Assembly (NCBI RefSeq): GCF_028207065.1
Contig: NZ_JAQLFP010000007.1
Location: forward strand, 1-5,236
Source: Collinsella aerofaciens
GTDB lineage: Bacteria > Actinomycetota > Coriobacteriia > Coriobacteriales > Coriobacteriaceae
Length of the DNA: 5,236 bases
Direction of reading: 5' to 3'
Each line of letters opens with the position of its first letter. Within the stretch, counting starts at the first letter, position 1. The position numbers were made by a program, and so were the translations under genes. Of this stretch, positions 1 to 5,177 are shown in pieces. Under the pieces are notes generated by a model. It did no database searches, was not told the DNA's origin, and saw nothing but the letters and a program-made list of their open reading frames with translations.

Positions 1-34
1 GGGGTGTTTGCTCCAAATGAGTTCCGCATGCAAA

Positions 35-57
35 GAAGGCCACTAAATGTGGCCTTC
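35..57 (-). terminator. Probable terminator of the gat operon (may work both ways)
   Basis: A perfect 9-bp stem (GAAGGCCAC at 35-43 with GTGGCCTTC at 49-57) closes a 5-base TAAAT loop. Read on the minus strand the 3' arm runs into CTTCTTTGC, a short T-rich tail; the plus-strand tail (CTTCGTCTTG) is no better, so the hairpin could serve both directions. It starts about 70 bases past the gatB stop. A weaker 5-bp hairpin (94-98 with 105-109, minus-strand tail TATTTCC) lies closer to gatB and might contribute. The tail is poorer than in a textbook intrinsic terminator. Bases 1-34 hold nothing I can assign. Confidence 0.6.
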
Positions 58-126
58 GTCTTGCATAGGACTGTTTGAAATTTGGAGGAAATACCCCGGC
101 GACTCGGGGCTTCCCCGGCCTCGCAG

Positions 127-1803
127 CTACGAGAGCGACGTTCTCAGCAACTCGTTGAAGAGTTTCGGGTTGCCCTTGCCGCAGCTCGCCTTCATGCACT
201 GGCCCACCAAAAAGCCGATGACCTTCTGGTTGCCGTCACGATACTGCTGCGCCTGCTCGGCACAGTTTGCCAGCACCTCGTCCACGATCGGCTGCAACGC
301 ACCGGCATCGCTCACCTGACGCATGCCGCGCTCGTCGACGATCTTGTTGGGGTCGTCGCCGGTCTGGGCCATGGCCTCAAAGACCTCGTGCGCCTGGTTG
401 GAGCTGATGGCATCGGTCGCCAGCAGCTTGGCGAGTGCCGCCACTTGAGCCGGCACGATGCCGGACTCGGCGAGCGACACGCCCGCGCCCTTAAGGTAGG
501 CGATCATCTCGTTCACCAGCAGGTTTGCGACCGTCTGGGCCTCCTTGCCAGCCATGCCGGCAGCAGCGGCCTCAAAGAACTCGGCAAACTCCGGGTCGCC
601 GGCGATCTGCTCGGCATCGGCCGCCTTAATGCCAAAGTCGGTCTCAAAACGGGCGCGCTTGGCATCGGGCAGCTCGGGGATCTCGCCACGGCAGCGGTCG
701 ATAAACTCGTCGTCCAAATCGAACGGCGCCAGGTCGGGATCGGGGAACAGACGATAGTCGTCTGCCGTTTCCTTCACACGCATGACCACGGTGCGCTTGC
801 GGCTGGGCTCCCAGTGGCGGGTCTCCTGATAGATGATGCCGCCCTCCTCGAGCACCTCGGCCTGGCGGCAGATCTCGTAGGCAAGGCCGTCGTGCAGGCT
901 CTTAAACGAGTTGAGGTTCTTGAGCTCGGTCTTGGTGCCCAGCTTGGTCTCGCCGCGGCGGCGCAGCGACACGTTGCCGTCGCAGCGCATGGAACCCTTC
1001 TCCATGGAGCAGTCCGAGATGCCCAGCGTCACAAAGATGCGACGGAGCTTCTCCATAAACAGGCGCGCTTCCTCGGGCGTGCGCAAGTCGGGCTCGGTGA
1101 CAAGCTCGATGAGCGGCGTGCCGCAGCGGTTGTAGTCGACGAGCGACTCGGCCGCGGCGGTAATGCGGCCCTCGGCGCCACCCACGTGGACCATCTTGGC
1201 GGCGTCCTCCTCCATGTGGATGCGCAGGATGCGGATGGGCACCGTGTAGGAACCGTCCTCGCGACGCTCGGGCATCTGCAGGTTGGACGCATCGTAGCTG
1301 GCCAGATGGCCGGCGCGCTGGTTGCCCTCGCGCATGGTCGATGTCATGGACGTGGACAGGCCCTCGGCGTTGGCCGAGGCGCTTGCCAGACTCTGGGCCT
1401 CGGCCTCGCCAAACGCGCAGTCGGGGCGCTCGGCGGCACCGCGACCGGTCACGTCCAGGTCCAGGTGACCGTACATGGCAAAGGCGACCGGACCCTGCGT
1501 GGTCTGGAAGTTCTTGGCCATATCGGGATAGAAGTAGTGCTTGCGGTAGAACATCGAGTGGCGCTGGATCTCGCAGTTGGTGGCCAGACCCGCCTTGACG
1601 ATGCTCTCGATGGCGCGCTTGTTGGGCACCGGCAGGGCGCCGGGCAGGCCCAGGCACACCGGGCACACGTTGGCGTTGGGCTCGTCATCGTGGCTGAGCT
1701 TGCAATTGCAGAACATCTTGGTATCGAGTGCGGTGAGCTCGGTATGGATCTCCAGGCCGATCACGGCCTCCCAATCCTGCAGGACCTCGGAAAGCTCCTT
1801 CAT
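127..1803 (-). CDS. gatB: Aspartyl/glutamyl-tRNA amidotransferase subunit B
   Basis: GatB binds mischarged Glu-tRNA(Gln) or Asp-tRNA(Asn), phosphorylates the side-chain carboxylate with ATP, and amidates it with ammonia supplied by GatA. The 558-residue product begins with the family's VIGLEIH motif (14-20). It has four cysteines in a CxC...CxxC pattern (C32, C34, C47, C50) typical of zinc-type GatB, then YFYPD (90-94), HMEEDA (196-201), LVDYNR (221-226), TEPDLR (236-241), GSMRCDGN (270-277), KNLNSF (295-300), DDYRLFPDPD (348-357) and the C-terminal tRNA-binding tail domain (about 400-558) ending in FLVGQxMKAS. It is clearly longer than the usual 475-510 residues because of an Ala/Ser-rich insertion at about 119-189. 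In the tail, Cys541 sits where Lys or Arg is usual (MKASCGKGNP). The ATG overlaps the gatA stop as TAATG, behind an AGGGAGG ribosome site inside gatA. Last gene of the operon. Confidence 0.97.
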   Translation of the reverse strand: MKELSEVLQDWEAVIGLEIHTELTALDTKMFCNCKLSHDDEPNANVCPVCLGLPGALPVPNKRAIESIVKAGLATNCEIQRHSMFYRKHYFYPDMAKNFQTTQGPVAFAMYGHLDLDVTGRGAAERPDCAFGEAEAQSLASASANAEGLSTSMTSTMREGNQRAGHLASYDASNLQMPERREDGSYTVPIRILRIHMEEDAAKMVHVGGAEGRITAAAESLVDYNRCGTPLIELVTEPDLRTPEEARLFMEKLRRIFVTLGISDCSMEKGSMRCDGNVSLRRRGETKLGTKTELKNLNSFKSLHDGLAYEICRQAEVLEEGGIIYQETRHWEPSRKRTVVMRVKETADDYRLFPDPDLAPFDLDDEFIDRCRGEIPELPDAKRARFETDFGIKAADAEQIAGDPEFAEFFEAAAAGMAGKEAQTVANLLVNEMIAYLKGAGVSLAESGIVPAQVAALAKLLATDAISSNQAHEVFEAMAQTGDDPNKIVDERGMRQVSDAGALQPIVDEVLANCAEQAQQYRDGNQKVIGFLVGQCMKASCGKGNPKLFNELLRTSLS

Positions 1804-3317
1804 TACAGCTCGCCTCCCTTCCCGGCAAAAGCGGGCGCGACGGAAAGCGCGGGCGCACCCGTGGCGGCATCGGCAAAGCCGCGCTCCAGGGCGCGGGCAA
1901 ACGTGAGCAGCTGACGGTCCTTAAAGGCCGGACCCACCAGCTGGGCAGAAACGGGCAGCTGAGTATCCTCGCCCAGGCCCAGCGGCACCGAGATACCGCC
2001 GTTGCCGCAGATGTTGAGCGAAATGGTGTACAGGTCGGAGAGGTACATCTGCGTGGGGTCGCTGATCTCGCCAAACTTAAAGGCCGTGCGCGGCGAGGCG
2101 GGCATGAGGATGGTGTCCACCTTGGCATACGCGGCGTCGTAGTCCTGCGTGATGAGCGTGCGGGCCTTTTGCGCAGCGTAGTAGTACTTGTCGTACACGC
2201 CCGAGCTCAGCAGGTAGGCGCCGAGCATCTGACGGCGCTTGGCCTCGGCACCAAAGCCGTGGGCGCGCGAAAGCGAGCTCTGGTCGGACAGGTTGGCGCA
2301 GCCCTCCTCCTGGTAGCCGTAGCGAATGCCGTCGAAGCGGGCCAGGTTGGAGAACGCCTCGGCCGGGCCGATGACGTAGTAGGCGGCGATGGCGGCGTCC
2401 AGGTGCGGCAGGTCGACCTCGACCAGCTCGGCGCCCTGGTTCTGCAGCTCCTGGGCGGCGCGCTGAACAGCGGCCTTGACCTCGGGCGTCAGGCCCTCGG
2501 CCTCCATAAACGCGGGGATGATGCCCACGCGCTTGCCCTCGATGCTGTCGTTGAGATGCTCGGTAAAGTCGACGGCGCAATCCTGGCTGGTGCAGTCGTA
2601 CGGATCGTGGCCCGCACCGGTAAGCGCGTTCATGGCCAGCGCGACATCCTCGACCGTGCGGCCAAAGGGGCCCACCTGGTCGAGCGACGAGCCAAAGGCA
2701 ACCACGCCGTAACGGCTCACGGCGCCATACGTGGGCTTAAAGCCCACCACGCCGCACAGCGACGCCGGCTGGCGGATGGAGCCACCGGTGTCCGAGCCCA
2801 GCGAGAGCGCAACCTCGCCCGCGGCGACGGCGGCAGCGGAGCCGCCCGAGGAGCCGCCGGGCACGCGCTCGGTATCCCAGGGGTTGTTGGTGCGGTGGAA
2901 GGCCGAGCTCTCGGTGGAGCTGCCAAAGGCGAACTCGTCCATGTTGGCCTTGCCCATGGGCAGGCAGCCGGCGTCGAGCATGCGCTGGACGCAGGTGGCG
3001 GTGTAGACGCTCTGGTAGTCCTCGAGCATGCGGGAAGCGCAGGTGGTGCGCGTGCCCACGAGGTTCATGTTGTCCTTAATGGCCAGCGGCACGCCCGCAA
3101 GCGGGGGCAGCGGCTTGCCTGCGGCACGGTCGGCATCCACGCGCGCGGCGGCCTCGAGCGCAAGCTCGGGCGCCACCTGCAGGAATGCCTGGACCCCACC
3201 CTCGCGCGCCTCGATGGCCTCGAGCGAGGCCTGAGCGACCTCGGTGGCCGAAAAATCGCCGGCGGCAACGTGCGCGGCCAGCTGCGCGGCCGTGAATCGA
3301 TCGAGATTGAGCTTCAT
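1803..3317 (-). CDS. gatA: Glutamyl-tRNA(Gln) amidotransferase subunit A
   Basis: GatA is the glutaminase of GatCAB: it hydrolyses glutamine and passes the ammonia through a tunnel to GatB. The 504-residue protein is a full-length amidase-signature enzyme (family about 485). The catalytic Ser-cisSer-Lys triad is visible: Lys81 in LAIKDN, cis-Ser156 in PGGSSGGSAAA and nucleophile Ser180 in GSDTGGSIRQP. The spacings of 75 and 24 residues match those in the S. aureus enzyme. The segment around 357-384 (AEAKRRQMLG...YYYAAQKAR) corresponds to the glutamine-binding region with its conserved Arg, and Asp428 in MYLSD is the likely substrate-binding acid. The start ATG shares one base with the gatC stop (TAATG) and follows a purine-rich GGGGGAG site, so translation is probably coupled. 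The C-terminal tail after about residue 485 is Ala/Gly-rich and less conserved. No defects seen. Confidence 0.97.
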   Translation of the reverse strand: MKLNLDRFTAAQLAAHVAAGDFSATEVAQASLEAIEAREGGVQAFLQVAPELALEAAARVDADRAAGKPLPPLAGVPLAIKDNMNLVGTRTTCASRMLEDYQSVYTATCVQRMLDAGCLPMGKANMDEFAFGSSTESSAFHRTNNPWDTERVPGGSSGGSAAAVAAGEVALSLGSDTGGSIRQPASLCGVVGFKPTYGAVSRYGVVAFGSSLDQVGPFGRTVEDVALAMNALTGAGHDPYDCTSQDCAVDFTEHLNDSIEGKRVGIIPAFMEAEGLTPEVKAAVQRAAQELQNQGAELVEVDLPHLDAAIAAYYVIGPAEAFSNLARFDGIRYGYQEEGCANLSDQSSLSRAHGFGAEAKRRQMLGAYLLSSGVYDKYYYAAQKARTLITQDYDAAYAKVDTILMPASPRTAFKFGEISDPTQMYLSDLYTISLNICGNGGISVPLGLGEDTQLPVSAQLVGPAFKDRQLLTFARALERGFADAATGAPALSVAPAFAGKGGEL

Positions 3318-3628
3318 TACTCGCTCTCCCCCTCTCCCAAAATGGACGGCACGCGGAAGTAGCGGTCGCGCGCGCTGCCGGCGTTTTCGAGCGCGACGTC
3401 GAGCGGCAGGTCGCGCTCGGGCTCGCGCAGGTCATCGCCCATCACGTTGGACAGGCTTCCGATAGGATGGAACGTGGGCTCCACGTCGGGCAAGTCATAT
3501 TGCAAGACGGGCTCGAGCATCTGGACGGCGTCGTTCAGGTAGGACGTCATCTGGGTGAGCTCGTCATCGGTCAGTGCGATCTTTGCGTACTCGGCGATGC
3601 CGCGCACGTCTTTCTCGCTGAGTGCCAT
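3317..3628 (-). CDS. gatC: Aspartyl/glutamyl-tRNA amidotransferase subunit C
   Basis: GatC is the small non-catalytic subunit that wraps around the GatA-GatB interface and stabilises the complex. The 103-residue product has the family layout: an N-terminal helical segment (MALSEKDVRGIAEYAKIAL), a second helix (about 20-42), the VEPTFHP motif (49-55), then NVMGDDL (61-67) and the C-terminal YFRVPSIL (90-97) that contacts GatA. An upstream in-frame ATG at 3646 would add six residues (MRKGAP), but I chose 3628 because GGAAGGGAG sits 5 bases before it and overlaps the upstream candidate, and because GatC proteins normally start just before this first helix. First gene of the gat operon. Its TAA stop overlaps the gatA ATG by one base. 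A TATACT box about 36 bases upstream is the likely promoter -10. Confidence 0.95.
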   Translation of the reverse strand: MALSEKDVRGIAEYAKIALTDDELTQMTSYLNDAVQMLEPVLQYDLPDVEPTFHPIGSLSNVMGDDLREPERDLPLDVALENAGSARDRYFRVPSILGEGESE

Positions 3629-3663
3629 AGGCGCTCCCTTCCGCATAACAGATAAACCGCTCT

Positions 3664-3669
3664 AGTATA
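3664..3669 (-). promoter_or_regulatory. Candidate -10 box of the gatCAB promoter
   Basis: TATACT on the minus strand (AGTATA on plus) is a 5/6 match to the sigma-70 type -10 box. It would start transcription near 3657, giving a leader of about 30 bases ahead of the gatC ATG. No good -35 hexamer lies 16-18 bases upstream, so the assignment rests on the -10 match and its position directly ahead of the operon. No T-box or other known leader motif is visible between it and gatC. Confidence 0.45.
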
Positions 3670-3750
3670 CAAGGCAACGCCGCTTGGAGCAGGTGCTTTA
3701 CCCAAATGCAGCGAAAACGTAACGAGGGCGGCGGATGCGTCCCGGCGGTT

Positions 3751-3768
3751 ATGCAGCAAAATCTGCAT
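3751..3768. repeat. Short inverted repeat (6-bp stem, 6-base loop)
   Basis: ATGCAG (3751-3756) and CTGCAT (3763-3768) are perfect reverse complements around CAAAAT. No T-run follows on either strand, so it is not an evident terminator. It sits immediately before the 21-bp tandem repeat and may belong to the same element. Confidence 0.6.
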
Positions 3769-3779
3769 CGTCACAATGC

Positions 3780-3821
3780 AAAACCGTCCCGCCCACAACG
3801 AAAACCGTCCCGCCCGCAACG
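3780..3821. repeat. Two-copy 21-bp tandem direct repeat
   Basis: Copy 1 (3780-3800) and copy 2 (3801-3821) both begin AAAACCGTCCCGCCC and end CAACG, differing only at 3795 (A) versus 3816 (G). A third unit begins AAAAG at 3822 but diverges at once. With only two copies, no spacers and no cas genes this is not a CRISPR array. The 21-bp period keeps any reading frame open, which explains the repetitive open frames seen here, but no credible protein is encoded. Confidence 0.85.
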
Positions 3822-3850
3822 AAAAGCATCGCAACATTCGACGCTTTTCG
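3820..3850. repeat. Inverted repeat that competes with the 3827-3883 stem
   Basis: CGAAAAGC (3820-3827) and GCTTTTCG (3843-3850) are perfect 8-bp reverse complements with a 15-base loop. The loop contains the left arm of the larger inverted repeat at 3827-3883, and the right arm lies inside that repeat's loop. In RNA the two stems could not form together in a simple fold. Confidence 0.6.
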
Positions 3851-3883
3851 CCAAAATCGCGATTTTCATCGAATGTTGTGATG
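3827..3883. repeat. 15-bp imperfect inverted repeat enclosing a palindrome
   Basis: The arm at 3827-3841 (CATCGCAACATTCGA) is the reverse complement of 3869-3883 (TCGAATGTTGTGATG) with a single mismatch (G3831 against T3879). The inner 10 bp are perfect. The 27-base interior holds the palindrome AAAATCGCGATTTT at 3853-3866. No T-run follows, so a terminator is unlikely. The size and divergent copies fit a small mobile repeat or a protein-binding site better than an attenuator; this is inference. Confidence 0.75.
3853..3866. repeat. Perfect 14-bp palindrome AAAATCGCGATTTT
   Basis: The sequence is its own reverse complement with no spacer. It lies inside the loop of the larger inverted repeat, off-centre by about 4-5 bases, so the two symmetries are independent. 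It could be a dimer binding site or part of a repeat element. No function can be assigned. Confidence 0.6.
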
Positions 3884-3898
3884 GTTTGGAAGCCCCCG

Positions 3899-3933
3899 AC
3901 CACCACAAAAATGCCTGTCCCCATTGCGGTGGT
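3899..3933. repeat. Imperfect inverted repeat just after the sortase stop
   Basis: ACCACCAC (3899-3906) pairs with GCGGTGGT (3926-3933) with one mismatch, which becomes a G-U wobble in the minus-strand RNA. The 19-base loop contains, on the minus strand, ATGGGGACAGGCATTTTT. The stem begins about 13 bases after the sortase stop codon and could protect or weakly terminate its mRNA, but no T-run follows the 3' arm. The GGGGACAGGCA core resembles dispersed repeats I recall from related gut bacteria; that recollection is unverified. Confidence 0.5.
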
Positions 3934-3946
3934 TCTGGAGAATGTC

Positions 3947-4885
3947 TTATGCCGAGGCCTTGACCTTGCGGCGCTTGCGGACCGCGTGGATCACGATATC
4001 CAGCAGCAACAGCACAATGGCTACGACCACGATGAGCACGGCAAACTCGCGCTTGCCCCAGTGGCGGCCAGCCAGCGACTTTTGCTTGTCGACGTCCTTC
4101 TTGTTGTACTTGGTGCGCACGCAATGCACCAGCAGGCGATGGTCGTTCACGCCGTAGGGCGTGCAGGTGACGAGCGTCACCTTGTCGGCGCCGGGCTCGA
4201 TGGTCAGCGACTCCATCTCCTCGGGCAGCACCACCTCGGAGTCCACCATCTTGTAGGCGAGCGTCTTGTTCATGGTGTGCAGCAGCACCAGGTCGCCGGG
4301 CTCCAGCGAGTGGATGTCGTCGAACATGCTCAGGTTGCGCATGCCCGAGTGCGCGGTGAGCACGCAATGCGTCGAGGTGCCGCCCACCGGCAGGCTCGTG
4401 CCTTCCAAGTGCCCGACGCCCGCCATAAGGACTTCTTCGCTCGTGCCGTGGTAGATGGGCATGCTCACGTCGATGGAGGGGATCTCGACCCAGCTCATCA
4501 TGGGGTCGCGGTCAAAGATGAGCTGCTGGGCGTAGGGCTCGATCTGGTCGGCGGGAAGCTCGGTGGCCTCGCCCGCCAGCTGCTCGTTAAAGGAGCGCGC
4601 CTGGAGCAGGATGCGCTCGCGCTCCTCGGCAGATAGCGCGTCCACGGTGCTGGACACGGTGCTGATCTGGTTGAACACGCCCGAGGCCTCGAGCCGGTCC
4701 AAAATCCACGGCCAGGTCATAAGGCCCACGCCAATAAGGATGATGACGATAGTGATGAGCCGATCGGCCCAGCGCGGCAGCCGCTTGCGGCGGCGCTTGG
4801 GCTTTGGTTGAGGTTTGGGCTGAGGGCTTGAGCCGCCGTTGTCCGCGGCGTTATTGCTCTTCATATGTTTGGCGCCCTGCACCAT
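3947..4885 (-). CDS. Class C (pilus-type) sortase, orphan
   Basis: Membrane-bound transpeptidase; class C sortases cleave pilin sorting signals and join pilin subunits through a lysine. The 312-residue product has a basic, proline-rich cytoplasmic N-terminus (about 21-40), a membrane segment (about 43-62), an extracytoplasmic sortase barrel (about 130-260), a C-terminal membrane segment (about 281-300) and a basic tail. Two anchors plus IYHGTSEEVL...GVGHLEGTSLP are class C hallmarks. Catalytic residues: His179 (LTAHSG), Cys241 (TLVTCTPYG) and Arg250 (NDHRLLV). The usual DPF/DPW lid is absent; EPY (116-118) lies near its place. Cys255 replaces the common Gly in LLVxGxR. The start at 4885 is chosen because GAGGAG ends about 9 bases upstream; the in-frame ATG at 4864 has no ribosome site. 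No pilin gene or LPxTG protein is in view, so the substrate is unknown. Confidence 0.92.
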   Translation of the reverse strand: MVQGAKHMKSNNAADNGGSSPQPKPQPKPKRRRKRLPRWADRLITIVIILIGVGLMTWPWILDRLEASGVFNQISTVSSTVDALSAEERERILLQARSFNEQLAGEATELPADQIEPYAQQLIFDRDPMMSWVEIPSIDVSMPIYHGTSEEVLMAGVGHLEGTSLPVGGTSTHCVLTAHSGMRNLSMFDDIHSLEPGDLVLLHTMNKTLAYKMVDSEVVLPEEMESLTIEPGADKVTLVTCTPYGVNDHRLLVHCVRTKYNKKDVDKQKSLAGRHWGKREFAVLIVVVAIVLLLLDIVIHAVRKRRKVKASA

Positions 4886-4901
4886 CGCCAGTCACTCCTC
4901 T

Positions 4902-4915
4902 ACAACTCAAGTTGT
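4902..4915. promoter_or_regulatory. 6-2-6 palindrome in the sortase leader, possible operator
   Basis: ACAACT and AGTTGT flank a two-base spacer. The palindrome sits directly upstream of the sortase ribosome-binding site and downstream of the candidate promoter, so a bound repressor or an mRNA stem could limit sortase expression. Such short palindromes occur by chance, and no regulator is encoded nearby. Confidence 0.3.
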
Positions 4916-4923
4916 CTAAACAA

Positions 4924-4929
4924 ATAATA
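4924..4929 (-). promoter_or_regulatory. Weak candidate -10 box for the sortase
   Basis: TATTAT on the minus strand (ATAATA on plus) lies about 40 bases upstream of the sortase ATG in a locally AT-rich patch. The -35 region 16-18 bases upstream is GC-rich and does not match TTGACA; TTGTCG occurs at 4953-4958 but is 23 bases away. This is the best available match rather than a convincing promoter. Confidence 0.25.
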
Positions 4930-5015
4930 GCCGATTAGCAGGCTCCCCCGCCCGACAACACAGCTAGACCGCACCGTCCAGTCGAGGATAAGCCAGCATT
5001 TGAGTTTTCAAAATG

Positions 5016-5041
5016 TCCCGAATCGGCGGGGCGATTCGGGA
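5016..5041. promoter_or_regulatory. Perfect 10-6-10 palindrome, possible operator
   Basis: TCCCGAATCG (5016-5025) and CGATTCGGGA (5032-5041) are perfect reverse complements around GCGGGG. The palindrome abuts a TACAAT box at 5042 and so occupies the place of the -35 and spacer of a plus-strand promoter, where a dimeric regulator could act. Alternatively it is a hairpin at the end of a minus-strand transcript: read that way it is followed by ACATTTTG, a weak tail. The length and perfection of the arms make chance unlikely. Confidence 0.65.
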
Positions 5042-5047
5042 TACAAT
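5042..5047 (+). promoter_or_regulatory. Candidate -10 box (TACAAT) for a plus-strand RNA
   Basis: TACAAT matches the sigma-70 -10 consensus at 5 of 6 positions and would place a start near 5053-5055, just before the stem-loops and terminator downstream. There is no TTGACA-like element 16-18 bases upstream; that space is filled by the palindrome. Read on the minus strand, TTGACA occurs at 5047-5052, but it has no matching -10. Confidence 0.35.
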
Positions 5048-5052
5048 GTCAA

Positions 5053-5152
5053 TAGAAAACGACGCACCCCGCGTAAGTGTACGAGAGCGCGGGCGGCCTA
5101 GTTTTCAGTTTTTGTTAAATGCCCGGGATCCGACCCCCGGGCATTCTTATTT
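5053..5152 (+). ncRNA. Candidate structured small RNA or cis-regulatory leader
   Basis: Between the TACAAT box and the terminator lie about 100 bases that fold neatly. GAAAAC (5055-5060) pairs with GTTTTC (5101-5106), and within it CCCGCG (5068-5073) pairs with CGCGGG (5088-5093). Internal loops of 7 bases on each side separate them, and the apical loop is 14 bases (5074-5087). A T-rich single-stranded linker leads to the terminator. It may be a stand-alone small RNA, or the aptamer-terminator leader of a plus-strand gene beyond 5236. I do not recognise it as a T-box, SRP RNA, 6S RNA or a riboswitch class I know. Both ends are inferred. Confidence 0.4.
5118..5152 (+). terminator. Strong intrinsic terminator, plus strand
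   Basis: AATGCCCGGG (5118-5127) and CCCGGGCATT (5136-5145) form a perfect 10-bp GC-rich stem with an 8-base loop, followed by CTTATTT. On the minus strand the stem is followed by TAACAAAAAC, so the element is plus-directed. No plus-strand protein gene ends before it in the window, which implies a short non-coding transcript or attenuation. Confidence 0.8.
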
Positions 5153-5169
5153 GCGCTTTCGGCGCAAAT
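5149..5169. repeat. 8-bp hairpin overlapping the terminator tail
   Basis: ATTTGCGC (5149-5156) and GCGCAAAT (5162-5169) form a perfect stem with a TTTCG loop. The left arm uses the last bases of the terminator's T-tract. In addition GGC at 5140-5142 could pair with GCC at 5170-5172, extending this hairpin across a bulge at the expense of the terminator's 3' arm. That would suit an anti-terminator, but it is speculative. Confidence 0.65.
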
Positions 5170-5177
5170 GCCTTCTA

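Larger units (their letters stand above)
3629..3946. other. Gene-free spacer between sortase and gat operon, rich in repeats
   Basis: These 318 bases lie between the sortase stop and the gatC start. The right part (about 3739-3933) is a cluster of short repeats, listed separately: a 6-bp stem-loop, a 21-bp direct repeat, a long imperfect inverted repeat enclosing a palindrome, and an imperfect inverted repeat next to the sortase stop. GTCCC recurs at 3739, 3786, 3807 and 3917. The left part carries the probable gat promoter. Open frames crossing the region (for example 3571-3924 minus) run through the promoter and into gatC and resemble no family I know, so I regard the spacer as non-coding. 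Confidence 0.75.

Noticed and set aside
1..46. Possible C-terminus of an off-window plus-strand gene, with its stop in the loop of the 35-57 hairpin
   Set aside because: One frame does reach a TAA at 44-46, but 14 codons without a recognisable sequence are too few to support a gene.
82..1914. 610-residue open frame on the plus strand opposite gatB
   Set aside because: It is an antisense shadow produced by GC-rich codon bias. The product is a His/Gly/Leu-rich string without recognisable domains, while the minus strand encodes a complete, motif-rich GatB.
2169..3362. 397-residue open frame on the plus strand opposite gatA
   Set aside because: It is also a shadow frame: low-complexity Ala/Gly/His/Val composition, no domain, entirely overlapping an intact GatA.
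3780..3821. CRISPR-like direct repeats
   Set aside because: Only two abutting 21-bp copies with no spacers and no cas genes; this is a simple tandem duplication.
3571..3924. 117-residue minus-strand open frame between the sortase and gatC
   Set aside because: It runs through the 21-bp tandem repeat and the gat -10 box and ends within gatC in another frame. It has no family resemblance and its openness is helped by the 21-bp period.
3629..3946. T-box or other tRNA-responsive leader upstream of gatC
   Set aside because: No T-box core (GGGTGGNACCGCG-like) and no terminator lies between the promoter candidate and gatC, and the inferred leader is only about 30 bases.
3776..4636. 286-residue plus-strand open frame opposite the sortase
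   Set aside because: The frame opposes a well-supported class C sortase and has the His/Val/Leu-rich composition of antisense frames in GC-rich DNA.
5047..5052. TTGACA on the minus strand as a -35 box for a leftward promoter
   Set aside because: No -10-like hexamer occurs 16-18 bases downstream; that space is occupied by the GC-rich palindrome.
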